From: Cellulophaga baltica
Lineage (GTDB): Bacteria; Bacteroidota; Bacteroidia; Flavobacteriales; Flavobacteriaceae
Direction of reading: 5' to 3'
NCBI RefSeq assembly: GCF_900102165.1
Contig: NZ_FNBD01000001.1
Location: forward strand, 1 to 63,565
DNA length: 63,565 bases
Under the pieces are notes generated by a model. The model was not told where the DNA came from. It saw only the letters and a program-made list of their open reading frames with translations, and searched no databases. Of the stretch, positions 1 to 8,209 are shown piece by piece. Position 1 is the first letter of the stretch; the number at the start of each line of letters is the position of its first letter. The position numbers were made by a program, and so were the translations under genes.

Positions 1-1281
1 GAAATTGATGGAATTATTGGAAACGAAATTGTTGATGTAACTAATACTACATTAACTCGTACAGGAACCGGAGTTGTTGGTGATGAATTTACTGTAGCTG
101 TAGCTACTGAAGGAATTACAGCAAATGAACTAGCTAACAATGCAGTTACCTCCATTAAAATAACTGATGGTGCGGTTTCTTCTAATAAAATTTTAGACGG
201 TACTATTATCAACGCTGATGTAAGTCCAACCGCTAATATAGCCGGAACTAAAATTAATCCTGATTTCGGAGCCCAAAACGTTTCTACTACAGGAACATTA
301 ACCACAACAGGTACAGCAACTATTGGTGCAAATACTATTACCAATGTAGACGGTACCTCTGGACAAATATTAACCACTGATGGCGCAGGTGTTGCTACTT
401 GGGAAGATCCTGCCACCAGTATACCCATGGGTACTGCAGGTTCTATCTTTTTCTCTGATGGAGCTAGTGGTTTAATAGAAAATAATACAGAGCTTTTTTG
501 GGACAGTACAAACAATAGATTTGGTATTGGAACAAACACGGGCTTATTAAATAAACTTACTGTAGACGGATCAATCAGAACTTCTGGTTTAACCAACTCA
601 CCCGGAACTACAGGCCAACCTTCATACCGATTTTCAGATGATGCTAATACGGGAATGTGGCAAGGAGGCAATGTTGATTTTTTAAGATTTTCAACAGGTG
701 GTGTTGAAGCCGTTACAATTGATCCAAGCCAAAACGTAGGTATCGGTACGGCGACTCCTAATGAAAGTTTACACGTTGCAAACAATATGCAGTTAGATGG
801 CAGCTTTAAAGACAAAGATGGCGATACAGGAACTAACGGACAGGTATTAACCTCTACCGCTACAGGAACAGATTGGCAATCTGTGCCTACCATAGCCGCA
901 ATTGGAATGGTGAATTTTTTAGCAGATCCTAGTGCTTCCCCTATGAAATTAAAAGGTGCTACGGTAACGAAATCAGGAGTCGGAGAATATGTAGTTACAT
1001 TTACAAATCCAAGACCAGATCCTTTATATAACATTCAATTATCTCTATTAGGATCACGTGCAGATGTCATTAGAATATTCGCCCCTACATTAGCAGATGC
1101 TCCTAATCTTACTCGATTTACTGTTCAAACATTTAAAATTCAAAATACGAATAACACACCTACATTGACAACTAGTACTGGAGGTTCAGATTCTCACACC
1201 CATGACATTACAATCGCTGAAAGTGAAACTAATTTGGTACCAGCGGATGCATCTTGGTATTTTACTGTAACAGACTTTTAA
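1..1281 (+). CDS. Phage-tail-fibre-like secreted surface protein, 5' end outside the window
   Basis: The frame is open from base 1, so the gene is truncated by the window edge; 426 residues are visible. It reads as a mosaic of tail-fibre-like modules. There is a T/G-rich stretch, then two NxxFGIGT/NVGIGTATP motifs flanking a module with SYRFSDDANTGMW, then a segment containing DKDGDTGTNGQVL and GTDW, and a C-terminal domain of about 100 residues ending FTVTDF. The same module order closes the fibre gene ending at 8199, so the two are paralogues. I see no T9SS CHU_C or type-A sorting domain at its C terminus. The stop is followed after one base by the start of a T9SS type-B protein, implying translational coupling. 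Role in adhesion or as a surface fibre is inferred from the modules; no function is proven. Its signal peptide, if any, lies upstream of the window. Confidence 0.85.
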   Translation, partial: EIDGIIGNEIVDVTNTTLTRTGTGVVGDEFTVAVATEGITANELANNAVTSIKITDGAVSSNKILDGTIINADVSPTANIAGTKINPDFGAQNVSTTGTLTTTGTATIGANTITNVDGTSGQILTTDGAGVATWEDPATSIPMGTAGSIFFSDGASGLIENNTELFWDSTNNRFGIGTNTGLLNKLTVDGSIRTSGLTNSPGTTGQPSYRFSDDANTGMWQGGNVDFLRFSTGGVEAVTIDPSQNVGIGTATPNESLHVANNMQLDGSFKDKDGDTGTNGQVLTSTATGTDWQSVPTIAAIGMVNFLADPSASPMKLKGATVTKSGVGEYVVTFTNPRPDPLYNIQLSLLGSRADVIRIFAPTLADAPNLTRFTVQTFKIQNTNNTPTLTTSTGGSDSHTHDITIAESETNLVPADASWYFTVTDF

Positions 1282-1282
1282 T

Positions 1283-2440
1283 ATGAAGTACCTACACTAC
1301 GTTCTATTTTTATTTGTTGTTTTGGTCAGTAATGCACAAACCGCATTAAACCATACCGGTGGCATGCAATTGCATGATGGCGCCGAGGTGGGATTCCATA
1401 CCAACTTTATTAATAATGCCCCCTTTGATCAAAACTTAGGTTTGGTAGGATTTTATGGACCACGTTTTTTAACCATCCGAGGCACAACGTCTCCTATTTT
1501 CTATGACTTTGAAATATTCGCTAATAATGGGGTTACTTTAGAAGTTCCCACCAATGCCACCAATAATGTAAATTTTGTTTCAGGAAACATTATAACGCAA
1601 AAATCATTAGAAGATATCTATTTTGGACTTTTAGATAATGCCATGCACAATGGTGAGAGCAATATGTCTAAAGTAAATGGATATGCTTTAATCACCAATC
1701 AACAAACGTATCAATTCCCTATTGGAGACGAGTTTCAATTGCGTCCATTAATTTTAAATAGCAATAGCGTAAACTTAACCGCAAAATGCGCCTACTTTTT
1801 TGAAAACCCTAATGCTCCTTTATCGTTCACACAAACTTTTGACACAGGTGATAAAGACCGACAATTAAGTTTAATCAATACACAAGAATTTTGGCGTTTA
1901 GAAAGTAGCGTCCCTTCTACCGTTACCATTTCTTGGAATAGTAGAAGTGCCATAAACACCTTAACAGAAGTTATTGAAAACCTATTGGTTGTAGGCTGGA
2001 ACAAAGCTGAGCAAAAATGGGATATTCTAGGCAATACCGTAGTAAGTGGTGATAGTGAAAACGGAATTATTACTTCTGAAGAATTTCTACCAGACGACTA
2101 TGAGATTATTACTATTGGTAGTTTATTGGTGCCGCAAGACCGTTTAACTCTTGATAATTTCTATTTATCCCCTAATGGCGATGGTATTAATGATGTATTA
2201 GTCATAGAAGAGTTAGAATTATCTAGTCAGAATGAATTAAAATTATATGATCGTAATGGTCTTCTAGTGTTTAGACAAGAAAATTACACCAATGAATTTG
2301 CTGGAATTTCTAATATAGATAATAATGTGATTCAAAGAGACGCAGGCTTACCTTCAGGCATCTACTTTTACATTGTAAAAATGTATGATCTAGGCTATGA
2401 ATTTCAAGGCTTCTTATACTTAGCACAGCCTACTTATTAG
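1283..2440 (+). CDS. T9SS type-B sorting domain protein (gliding motility-associated C-terminal domain)
   Basis: This 385-residue protein has a Sec signal peptide (MKYLHYVLFLFVVLVSNAQ). A central beta-rich region of about 260 residues follows, with FPIGDEFQLRPL and a VTISWN segment. The C-terminal CHU_C domain of about 85 residues shows the hallmark series LSPNGDGINDV, LKLYDRNG and LPSGIYFYIV. In Bacteroidota this domain directs export through the type IX system and retention at the cell surface. It starts one base after the stop of the fibre-like gene. It is the same length as, and homologous along its length to, the protein at 8210-9367, which occupies the same place behind the second fibre gene. 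A role as surface partner or anchor of the fibre is inference. No Shine-Dalgarno sequence is visible, as usual for the group. Confidence 0.9.
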   Translation: MKYLHYVLFLFVVLVSNAQTALNHTGGMQLHDGAEVGFHTNFINNAPFDQNLGLVGFYGPRFLTIRGTTSPIFYDFEIFANNGVTLEVPTNATNNVNFVSGNIITQKSLEDIYFGLLDNAMHNGESNMSKVNGYALITNQQTYQFPIGDEFQLRPLILNSNSVNLTAKCAYFFENPNAPLSFTQTFDTGDKDRQLSLINTQEFWRLESSVPSTVTISWNSRSAINTLTEVIENLLVVGWNKAEQKWDILGNTVVSGDSENGIITSEEFLPDDYEIITIGSLLVPQDRLTLDNFYLSPNGDGINDVLVIEELELSSQNELKLYDRNGLLVFRQENYTNEFAGISNIDNNVIQRDAGLPSGIYFYIVKMYDLGYEFQGFLYLAQPTY

Positions 2441-2634
2441 AAATTTTAAATAAATACGAAGCTAATTTAGAAAATTTAACATATAAATTCTTACTGATTT
2501 TAAAGAATACTTAAAGCTTGGGAGTGCACTCTAATAAAGAGATTTAAAAATATATATAAGTTTAATCTTACGTGTGCTGTAATCTATATTCTCACACGCA
2601 TACCGTGTATTTTCTAAGTTTCACAACAATTTGT

Positions 2635-2665
2635 TTGACTTAATGAGCTGTGGTTTCTAACTTTA
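2635..2665 (+). promoter_or_regulatory. Candidate flavobacterial promoter for the large fibre gene
   Basis: TTG at 2635-2637 and TAACTTTA at 2658-2665, spaced by 20 bases, fit the flavobacterial TTG-N17-23-TAnnTTTG promoter with one mismatch in the last base. Transcription would begin near 2672, shortly before the ATG at 2689. This supports 2689 rather than the in-frame GTG at 2650 as the start. Upstream, CGTGTG (2571-2576), CACACG (2593-2598) and CGTGT (2604-2608) form a loose set of inverted half-sites of unknown meaning. Confidence 0.5.
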
Positions 2666-2688
2666 CGGAAACACACACCATTATTGCT

Positions 2689-5600
2689 ATGAAAATCACA
2701 TTCCCCCTAGCTGTACTGCTACTATCCATTGGCATGTCTTACGGCCAAGTAAAAGTAGGAGATAATATTAATAGTATAGACCCCAATTCTATTCTTGAAT
2801 TAGAAAGCAATTCTAAAGTTTTAGTAGTTACTCGTATCACAAACACGCAGATGAACGCTATTACCCCTATCAATGGAGCGCTAGCTTACAACACAGATGA
2901 AGATTGCCTATATCAATACAGAAATAATACATGGACTAGTTTATGTGTTGATATTACTGGCGGCCAAACACTCACCACTATTACAGATAATAACGATGGC
3001 ACGTTTACCTATACCAATGAAGCAGGTATTGACGTACTCGTAGAAAAAGCCAACTTAGTAGATAATAGTGACGGCACCTATACCTTCAGTAATAGCACTA
3101 CTACACTTTTAATAGATACTGCTGCAGACAGCAATAGCTACAACAATAGTATTTCAGGAATCACCGCATCCAATGTGCAGGATGCTATTGACTTCATAAA
3201 AACAGAAACTGACAGTGCCATTGCAGCTTTGCAAAATGACATCAATACAAATACCACCAATTTCACCACCCTTTTGGATGCTAAAGAAGACACCGCCAAC
3301 AAATCTACGGATGGTACTTTGGCAGATAATTCTGATGTAGACTTCCCTACGGAACAGGCCGTAAAGACCTATGTAGATGCGCAAGTGGGCGCTGTGAATC
3401 AGGATGATGATATCACTGCTGCTACTTTAGATGCTGCAACAAATATCTTAACCATTGAAGAAGGTACAGCAACTTCAATAGATGTCAACCTTTCAAGTTT
3501 AGAAGAATCAGCAGACATCACTGCAAATACCACTGCAATTTCCAATGAAGTAACTAGAGCTACCAATGCAGAAACAGCAAATGCAGATGACATTACAGAT
3601 TTACAAACTGATAAAGAAGATACGGCTAACAAATCTACCGATATTACTTTATCTGATCCTACCAATGTTGAATTCCCGACAGAACTAGCAGTAAAAACAT
3701 ACGTAGACACCCAAGTAGATGCCGTAAACACACTAGCAGACGGCGCTATTTACCTAGGCGATGGGACCAACACAGCCCAAGAGGTAATTGTAAGTGGTGA
3801 TGCTACTATTGACAATACAGGAATCATCACAATTTCTGATGATGTAGTAAACGCAACTAATTTAAATCCTGATGTTGCAGGAACAGGTCTTTCTCAAAAT
3901 GCAACCACTGGAGCTCTCGAAGTTGATGCTTTAGAAGTAAGCGATGTTATTGCAGGAAACAGAATTGCTACTATAACTGAAACAAATGGAACCTCTGTAG
4001 AAATTGACGAAAGTATAACATCTCTCTCTGTGCAAGCAGGAGCCGAATCTACCTTACGTTTTACGAATGAAGCTGGTGGGTTTAATGATATCCCTAATAT
4101 TGTTCGGAGTGTTAATGGCGTAACACCCGCTTCCAACGGTAATGTAGCCGTAATACTTTCGAGTACTTCTACAGGTATCGAATTAGACAGACCAGCAACC
4201 GCAGTAGATTCTGATATCTATATTGTATCGGGAGAAGTTGCTCCAAATGCAGACCGGAATGGCGTCGCATTTATTTATGATGATGTAAATGGTTGGCAAG
4301 AGGTTACAACTGATTTATCTACCAGTGATGCCCGTTATGTAAATGCTAATGGAGATGCTATGGTAGGACCCTTAGCAATGGGAAACTACAACATTACCAA
4401 TCTAAGCGATCCTGCAAATGCGCAAGATGCAGCAACAAAAAATTATGTAGATACAGAACTATTAGCTATTGAACAAGATGATGATATTACCGCTGCCACT
4501 TTAGATGCTGCTACAAACATCTTAACTATTGAAGAAGGTACAGCTACTTCTATAGATGTGAACCTATCCAGCTTAGAAGAATCAGCAGACATCACCGCAA
4601 ATACAACAGCGATTACCAACGAAGTCACTAGAGCTACGAATGCGGAAACTGCAAACGCAACCGCTATTAGTGATGAAGAAGCAAGAGCAATCTTGGCTGA
4701 AACCGCAAACGCAGATGACATTACAGATCTACAAACCGACAAAGAAGATACGGCCAACAAATCTACCGACGTCACTTTAGCTGATGCTACTAACGTATTG
4801 TTCCCAACAGAATTAGCTGTGAAAACATATGTAGACAATCAAATAGGTGCTGTCAATCAAGATGATGATATTACCGCAGCTACTTTAGATGCTGCAACAA
4901 ACATCTTAACTATTGAAGAAGGTACAACCACTTCTATAGATGTGAACCTATCAAGTTTAGAAGAATCAGCAGACATCACCGCAAATACAACAGCGATTAT
5001 CAATGAAGTTACCAGAGCAACGAACGCGGAAACTGCAAATGCAACCGCTATTAGTGATGAAGAAGCAAGAGCAATCTTAGCAGAAACTGCAAACGCCGAT
5101 GACATTACAGATTTACAAACCGACAAAGAAGATACGGCCAACAAATCTACCGACGTCACTTTAGCAGATGCAACCAATGTATTGTTTCCAACAGAACTTG
5201 CTGTAAAAACGTATGTGGACAATCAAATAGGCGCTGTTAACCAAGATGATGATATTACCGCGGCCACTTTAGACGCTACCACTAACATCTTGACTATAGA
5301 AGAAGGAACAGCTACTTCTATTGATGTAAACCTTTCTGACTTAGATGACTCTGCTGCCATAGCAACTGAAACGGCAAGAGCAACAGCTGCCGAAACTGCA
5401 AACGCAACAGCTATCAGCGATGAAGAAATAAGAGCAACAGCCGCTGAAACTGCGAACGCCGATGACATTACAGATTTACAGGCAGACAAAGAAGACATGG
5501 CTAACAAATCAACAGATATTACTTTAGCAGATGCTACCAATGTATTGTTCCCAACAGAACTTGCTGTAAAAACGTATGTGGACAATCAAATAGGCGCTGT

Positions 5601-8199
5601 TAACCAAGATGATGATATTACCGCGGCCACTTTAGACGCAACCACCAACATCTTAACAATTGAAGAAGGTACAGCTACTTCTATTGATGTGAACCTTTCT
5701 GATTTAGATGACTCTGCTGCCATAGCAACTGAAACGGCAAGAGCAACAGCTGCCGAAACTGCAAACGCAACGGCAATTAGCGATGAAGAAATAAGAGCAA
5801 CAGCTGCAGAAACGGCAAATGCAGGCGACATTACAGATTTACAAAACGATAAAGAAGACACGGCTAACAAATCAACAGATATTACTTTAGCAGATGCAAC
5901 CAACGTATTGTTCCCAACAGAATTAGCTGTAAAAACCTATGTAGACAATCAATTTATTTTAATTAGACAAGACGACGACATTACATCAGCCGTTTTAAAT
6001 AGTTCAAGTCAATTAACCATCTTTGAAGGGACTTCGGCGGTGACTGTTAATTTAGCAGCATTAGAAGAATCTGCTGCTATTGCAACAAATACCACCGCAA
6101 TAACAAATGAAGAAATTAGAGCCACGGCAGCAGAAACAGCTAACACAGATGCCATTAGCGACGAGGAAACTAGAGCTACGGCAGCAGAAACAGCAAATGC
6201 CAGTGACATTACGACTTTAGAAACTGATAAAGAAGATACGGCTAACAAATCTACTGACGGTACATTAATTACCAATTCAGATACACTTTTTCCAACAGAA
6301 CAAGCGGTTAAAACTTATGTAGACAATCAAATATCTACCATAAGTACCTTAAACAATGGCACTATATTTATGGGTGACGGGTCTAATACAGCTCAAGAAG
6401 TAACCGTAAATGGTGATGCAATACTGAGTAACACAGGTCTATTAACTATTCAAAATGATGTAATTACCGCTGCAAAAATAAACGCAGACGTTGCTGGAAC
6501 GGGACTTTCCCAAAATGCAACTACAGGAGCGTTAGAAGTTGATGCTTTGAGTGTAACCAATGTAATTGCAGGAAATAGAATTGCCACAATTACAGAAACA
6601 AATGGTACTAGTGTTGAAATTGATGAAACCATAACCTCATTAAGTATAGCTCCTGGAGATGATAGTATTCTTCGTTTCACCAATGAAGCTGGTGGCTTTA
6701 ATGATATCGCCAGTATGGTAAGAACAGTGAATGGCGTAGCCCCTGCTTCTAATGGTAATGTTGCTGTAATTTTATCAAGCACCAGTACAGGTCTAGAGAC
6801 GAACATACCTACTACAGCCGTAGATTCTGATATTTATATTGTTTCTGGGGAAGTAGCTCCAAATGCAGATCGTAATGGTGTCGCTTTTATATTTGATGAT
6901 ATGACGGGATGGCAAGAAGTTACCACAGATTTATCATCAAACGATGCACGCTATGTAAATGCAAATGGCGATGCAATGGTAGGACCTTTAGCCATGGGGA
7001 ATTTTAACATCACTAATTTAAATGATCCTACCAATGCTCAAGATGCAGCAACAAAAAACTATGTAGACAACTTATCTAGTGGCACAATATCCTCTACAGA
7101 CATTACGGTAACAAATGGTGCAAACGCTACTTTTACCAACGTAAGCTTAGCTATTGCAGACAATACTATTACGACTGCAAAAATTGCTAATGGTGAAGTG
7201 ACCACAGATGATTTAGCTACAGCTGCTGTAACAACTATTAATATTACAGATGCTAATGTAACCACCACCAAAATTGCACCAGGAAGTAACAATCAATCAT
7301 TAATTACAGATAATACAGGTACTGTTACTTGGGTAGATGCAGATGCCTTAAACCATACAGGTACAGAAGGATCTTTATTTTTTGCCGCTGCATCAGGAGC
7401 CCCTGCGGAAGATAACAATCAACTCTTTTGGGATAGTAGCACTAATAGATTGGGAATTGGAACAAATACGCCAACCCATAAATTACAGGTAAGCGGACAA
7501 GTAAGGGCTACCTCATTTGCTAATGCTGATGGAACCGCTAATTCTCCATCGTATCGTTTTAATGATGATGCTAATACGGGTATGTTCAGAGCTGCCGCAG
7601 ATCAATTAGGTTTCTCTACCGGGAGTATCGAAGCAATAAGAATTGATGCTTCTCAGAATGTAGGTATTGGAACTTCTACTCCAGACGAAAGTTTACATAT
7701 CGCAAATAACATGCGATTAGATGGATCTTTTGAGGACAAGGATGGGGATGCGGGAACTGCCGGCCAAGTATTAAGTACTACGGCGACAGGAACGGACTGG
7801 ATAGATCCTGCACCTGCTGCAACCGTAAGTACTGACGTAAACAACAGTGTTTCATTAGGGACAGATTCAGGAATATTTTACGAAAGTCCAATTAAAGCAT
7901 TTGGTAAGATAGCTGCTAATGGTGCTATCTTAAAAGCAACAGCAGGGATCACGATAACGAAACTTACAGGAGTAGGACACTACCAAGTAAACCTTCCTGC
8001 CGGAACAACTTCAGACTCTAATTACATCATACAAATATCGCAACCAGGACGCGGAGGAGACGGCAATGATGATCCAGGAATTGCCTATACCAATCAAACT
8101 ACAAATACCTTTGAAGTTATTATGGGTGATAATGATAACGGTGGAACAGATAGAGCAAGATTTGATTCTGAGTTTATGTTTACAATCTTAGACTTCTAA
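2689..8199 (+). CDS. Giant secreted fibre protein built of phage-tail-fibre-like modules
   Basis: The protein has 1836 residues. ATG 2689 is chosen because it opens a good signal peptide (MKITFPLAVLLLSIGMSYGQ) and sits just after a promoter; GTG 2650 would place 13 non-signal residues in front. After the signal comes a Bacteroidota N-terminal module (SILELESNSKVLVVTRIT, GALAYNTDEDCLYQYRNNTW). The middle has six alanine/threonine-rich units that look coiled-coil-forming (ETANATAISDEEARA, TELAVKTYVDNQ) and two modules ending in the tail-fibre signature DARYVNANGDAM, ITNLSDP, DAATKNYVD. The C-terminal 300 residues match the paralogue ending at 1281: GIGTNTP, SYRFNDDANTGMF, NVGIGTSTP, GQVL, GTDW, and a last domain ending FTILDF. 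No T9SS sorting domain is visible. It is followed 10 bases later by a T9SS type-B gene. An extended, perhaps trimeric, surface fibre is inferred. Confidence 0.88.
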   Translation: MKITFPLAVLLLSIGMSYGQVKVGDNINSIDPNSILELESNSKVLVVTRITNTQMNAITPINGALAYNTDEDCLYQYRNNTWTSLCVDITGGQTLTTITDNNDGTFTYTNEAGIDVLVEKANLVDNSDGTYTFSNSTTTLLIDTAADSNSYNNSISGITASNVQDAIDFIKTETDSAIAALQNDINTNTTNFTTLLDAKEDTANKSTDGTLADNSDVDFPTEQAVKTYVDAQVGAVNQDDDITAATLDAATNILTIEEGTATSIDVNLSSLEESADITANTTAISNEVTRATNAETANADDITDLQTDKEDTANKSTDITLSDPTNVEFPTELAVKTYVDTQVDAVNTLADGAIYLGDGTNTAQEVIVSGDATIDNTGIITISDDVVNATNLNPDVAGTGLSQNATTGALEVDALEVSDVIAGNRIATITETNGTSVEIDESITSLSVQAGAESTLRFTNEAGGFNDIPNIVRSVNGVTPASNGNVAVILSSTSTGIELDRPATAVDSDIYIVSGEVAPNADRNGVAFIYDDVNGWQEVTTDLSTSDARYVNANGDAMVGPLAMGNYNITNLSDPANAQDAATKNYVDTELLAIEQDDDITAATLDAATNILTIEEGTATSIDVNLSSLEESADITANTTAITNEVTRATNAETANATAISDEEARAILAETANADDITDLQTDKEDTANKSTDVTLADATNVLFPTELAVKTYVDNQIGAVNQDDDITAATLDAATNILTIEEGTTTSIDVNLSSLEESADITANTTAIINEVTRATNAETANATAISDEEARAILAETANADDITDLQTDKEDTANKSTDVTLADATNVLFPTELAVKTYVDNQIGAVNQDDDITAATLDATTNILTIEEGTATSIDVNLSDLDDSAAIATETARATAAETANATAISDEEIRATAAETANADDITDLQADKEDMANKSTDITLADATNVLFPTELAVKTYVDNQIGAVNQDDDITAATLDATTNILTIEEGTATSIDVNLSDLDDSAAIATETARATAAETANATAISDEEIRATAAETANAGDITDLQNDKEDTANKSTDITLADATNVLFPTELAVKTYVDNQFILIRQDDDITSAVLNSSSQLTIFEGTSAVTVNLAALEESAAIATNTTAITNEEIRATAAETANTDAISDEETRATAAETANASDITTLETDKEDTANKSTDGTLITNSDTLFPTEQAVKTYVDNQISTISTLNNGTIFMGDGSNTAQEVTVNGDAILSNTGLLTIQNDVITAAKINADVAGTGLSQNATTGALEVDALSVTNVIAGNRIATITETNGTSVEIDETITSLSIAPGDDSILRFTNEAGGFNDIASMVRTVNGVAPASNGNVAVILSSTSTGLETNIPTTAVDSDIYIVSGEVAPNADRNGVAFIFDDMTGWQEVTTDLSSNDARYVNANGDAMVGPLAMGNFNITNLNDPTNAQDAATKNYVDNLSSGTISSTDITVTNGANATFTNVSLAIADNTITTAKIANGEVTTDDLATAAVTTINITDANVTTTKIAPGSNNQSLITDNTGTVTWVDADALNHTGTEGSLFFAAASGAPAEDNNQLFWDSSTNRLGIGTNTPTHKLQVSGQVRATSFANADGTANSPSYRFNDDANTGMFRAAADQLGFSTGSIEAIRIDASQNVGIGTSTPDESLHIANNMRLDGSFEDKDGDAGTAGQVLSTTATGTDWIDPAPAATVSTDVNNSVSLGTDSGIFYESPIKAFGKIAANGAILKATAGITITKLTGVGHYQVNLPAGTTSDSNYIIQISQPGRGGDGNDDPGIAYTNQTTNTFEVIMGDNDNGGTDRARFDSEFMFTILDF
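3403..6345 (+). repeat. Six coiled-coil repeat units (A1-A6) within the fibre gene
   Basis: Units begin at the codons for DDDIT at 3403 (A1), 4477 (A2), 4861 (A3), 5245 (A4), 5608 (A5) and 5971 (A6). A2 and A3 are 384 bases long; A4 and A5 are 363. A1 is separated from A2 by module B1 (3730-4476), and A6 runs into module B2 at 6346. The A4/A5 boundary sequences are identical over more than 50 bases, for example from the codons for VDNQIGAVN into DDDITAATLD at 5218 and 5581. This points to recent duplication or gene conversion. Every unit length is a multiple of three, so gain or loss of whole units would keep the frame. Confidence 0.9.
3730..4476 (+). repeat. Tail-fibre-like module B, copy 1
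   Basis: This 249-residue module inside the fibre gene runs from TLADGAIYLGDGTNTAQEV to the codons before DDDIT. It contains GTGLSQNATTGALEVDAL, RIATITETNGTSVEID, LRFTNEAGGFNDI, IYIVSGEVAPNADRNG and the tail-fibre signature DARYVNANGDAM...DAATKNYVD. A second copy lies at 6346-7080 with most residues unchanged but many synonymous base differences. This duplication is therefore older than that of A4/A5. Confidence 0.85.
6346..7080 (+). repeat. Tail-fibre-like module B, copy 2
   Basis: The second copy starts with TLNNGTIFMGDGSNTAQEV and ends with DAATKNYVDNLSSG. It parallels 3730-4476 in order and motif content (GTGLSQNATTGALEVDAL, IYIVSGEVAPNADRNG, DARYVNANGDAMVGPLAMGN). It leads into the unique stretch of about 85 residues that precedes the C-terminal fibre modules. 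Confidence 0.85.
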
Positions 8200-8209
8200 A
8201 AATAATACC

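Noticed and set aside
2650-2688. GTG start for the giant fibre protein
   Set aside because: It lies before the predicted transcription start and would mask the signal peptide that begins at 2689.
3403-6345. Direct repeats considered as a CRISPR-like array or satellite
   Set aside because: Units are 363-384 bases, in frame, without unique spacers, and encode protein modules.
3399-6806. Long open frames on the minus strand across the fibre repeats (for example 4443-4838, 4857-5222, 5223-5585)
   Set aside because: They mirror the repeat units, change length with them, have very biased composition (Val, Ser, Ala) and no start signals. They are shadows of the repetitive plus-strand gene.
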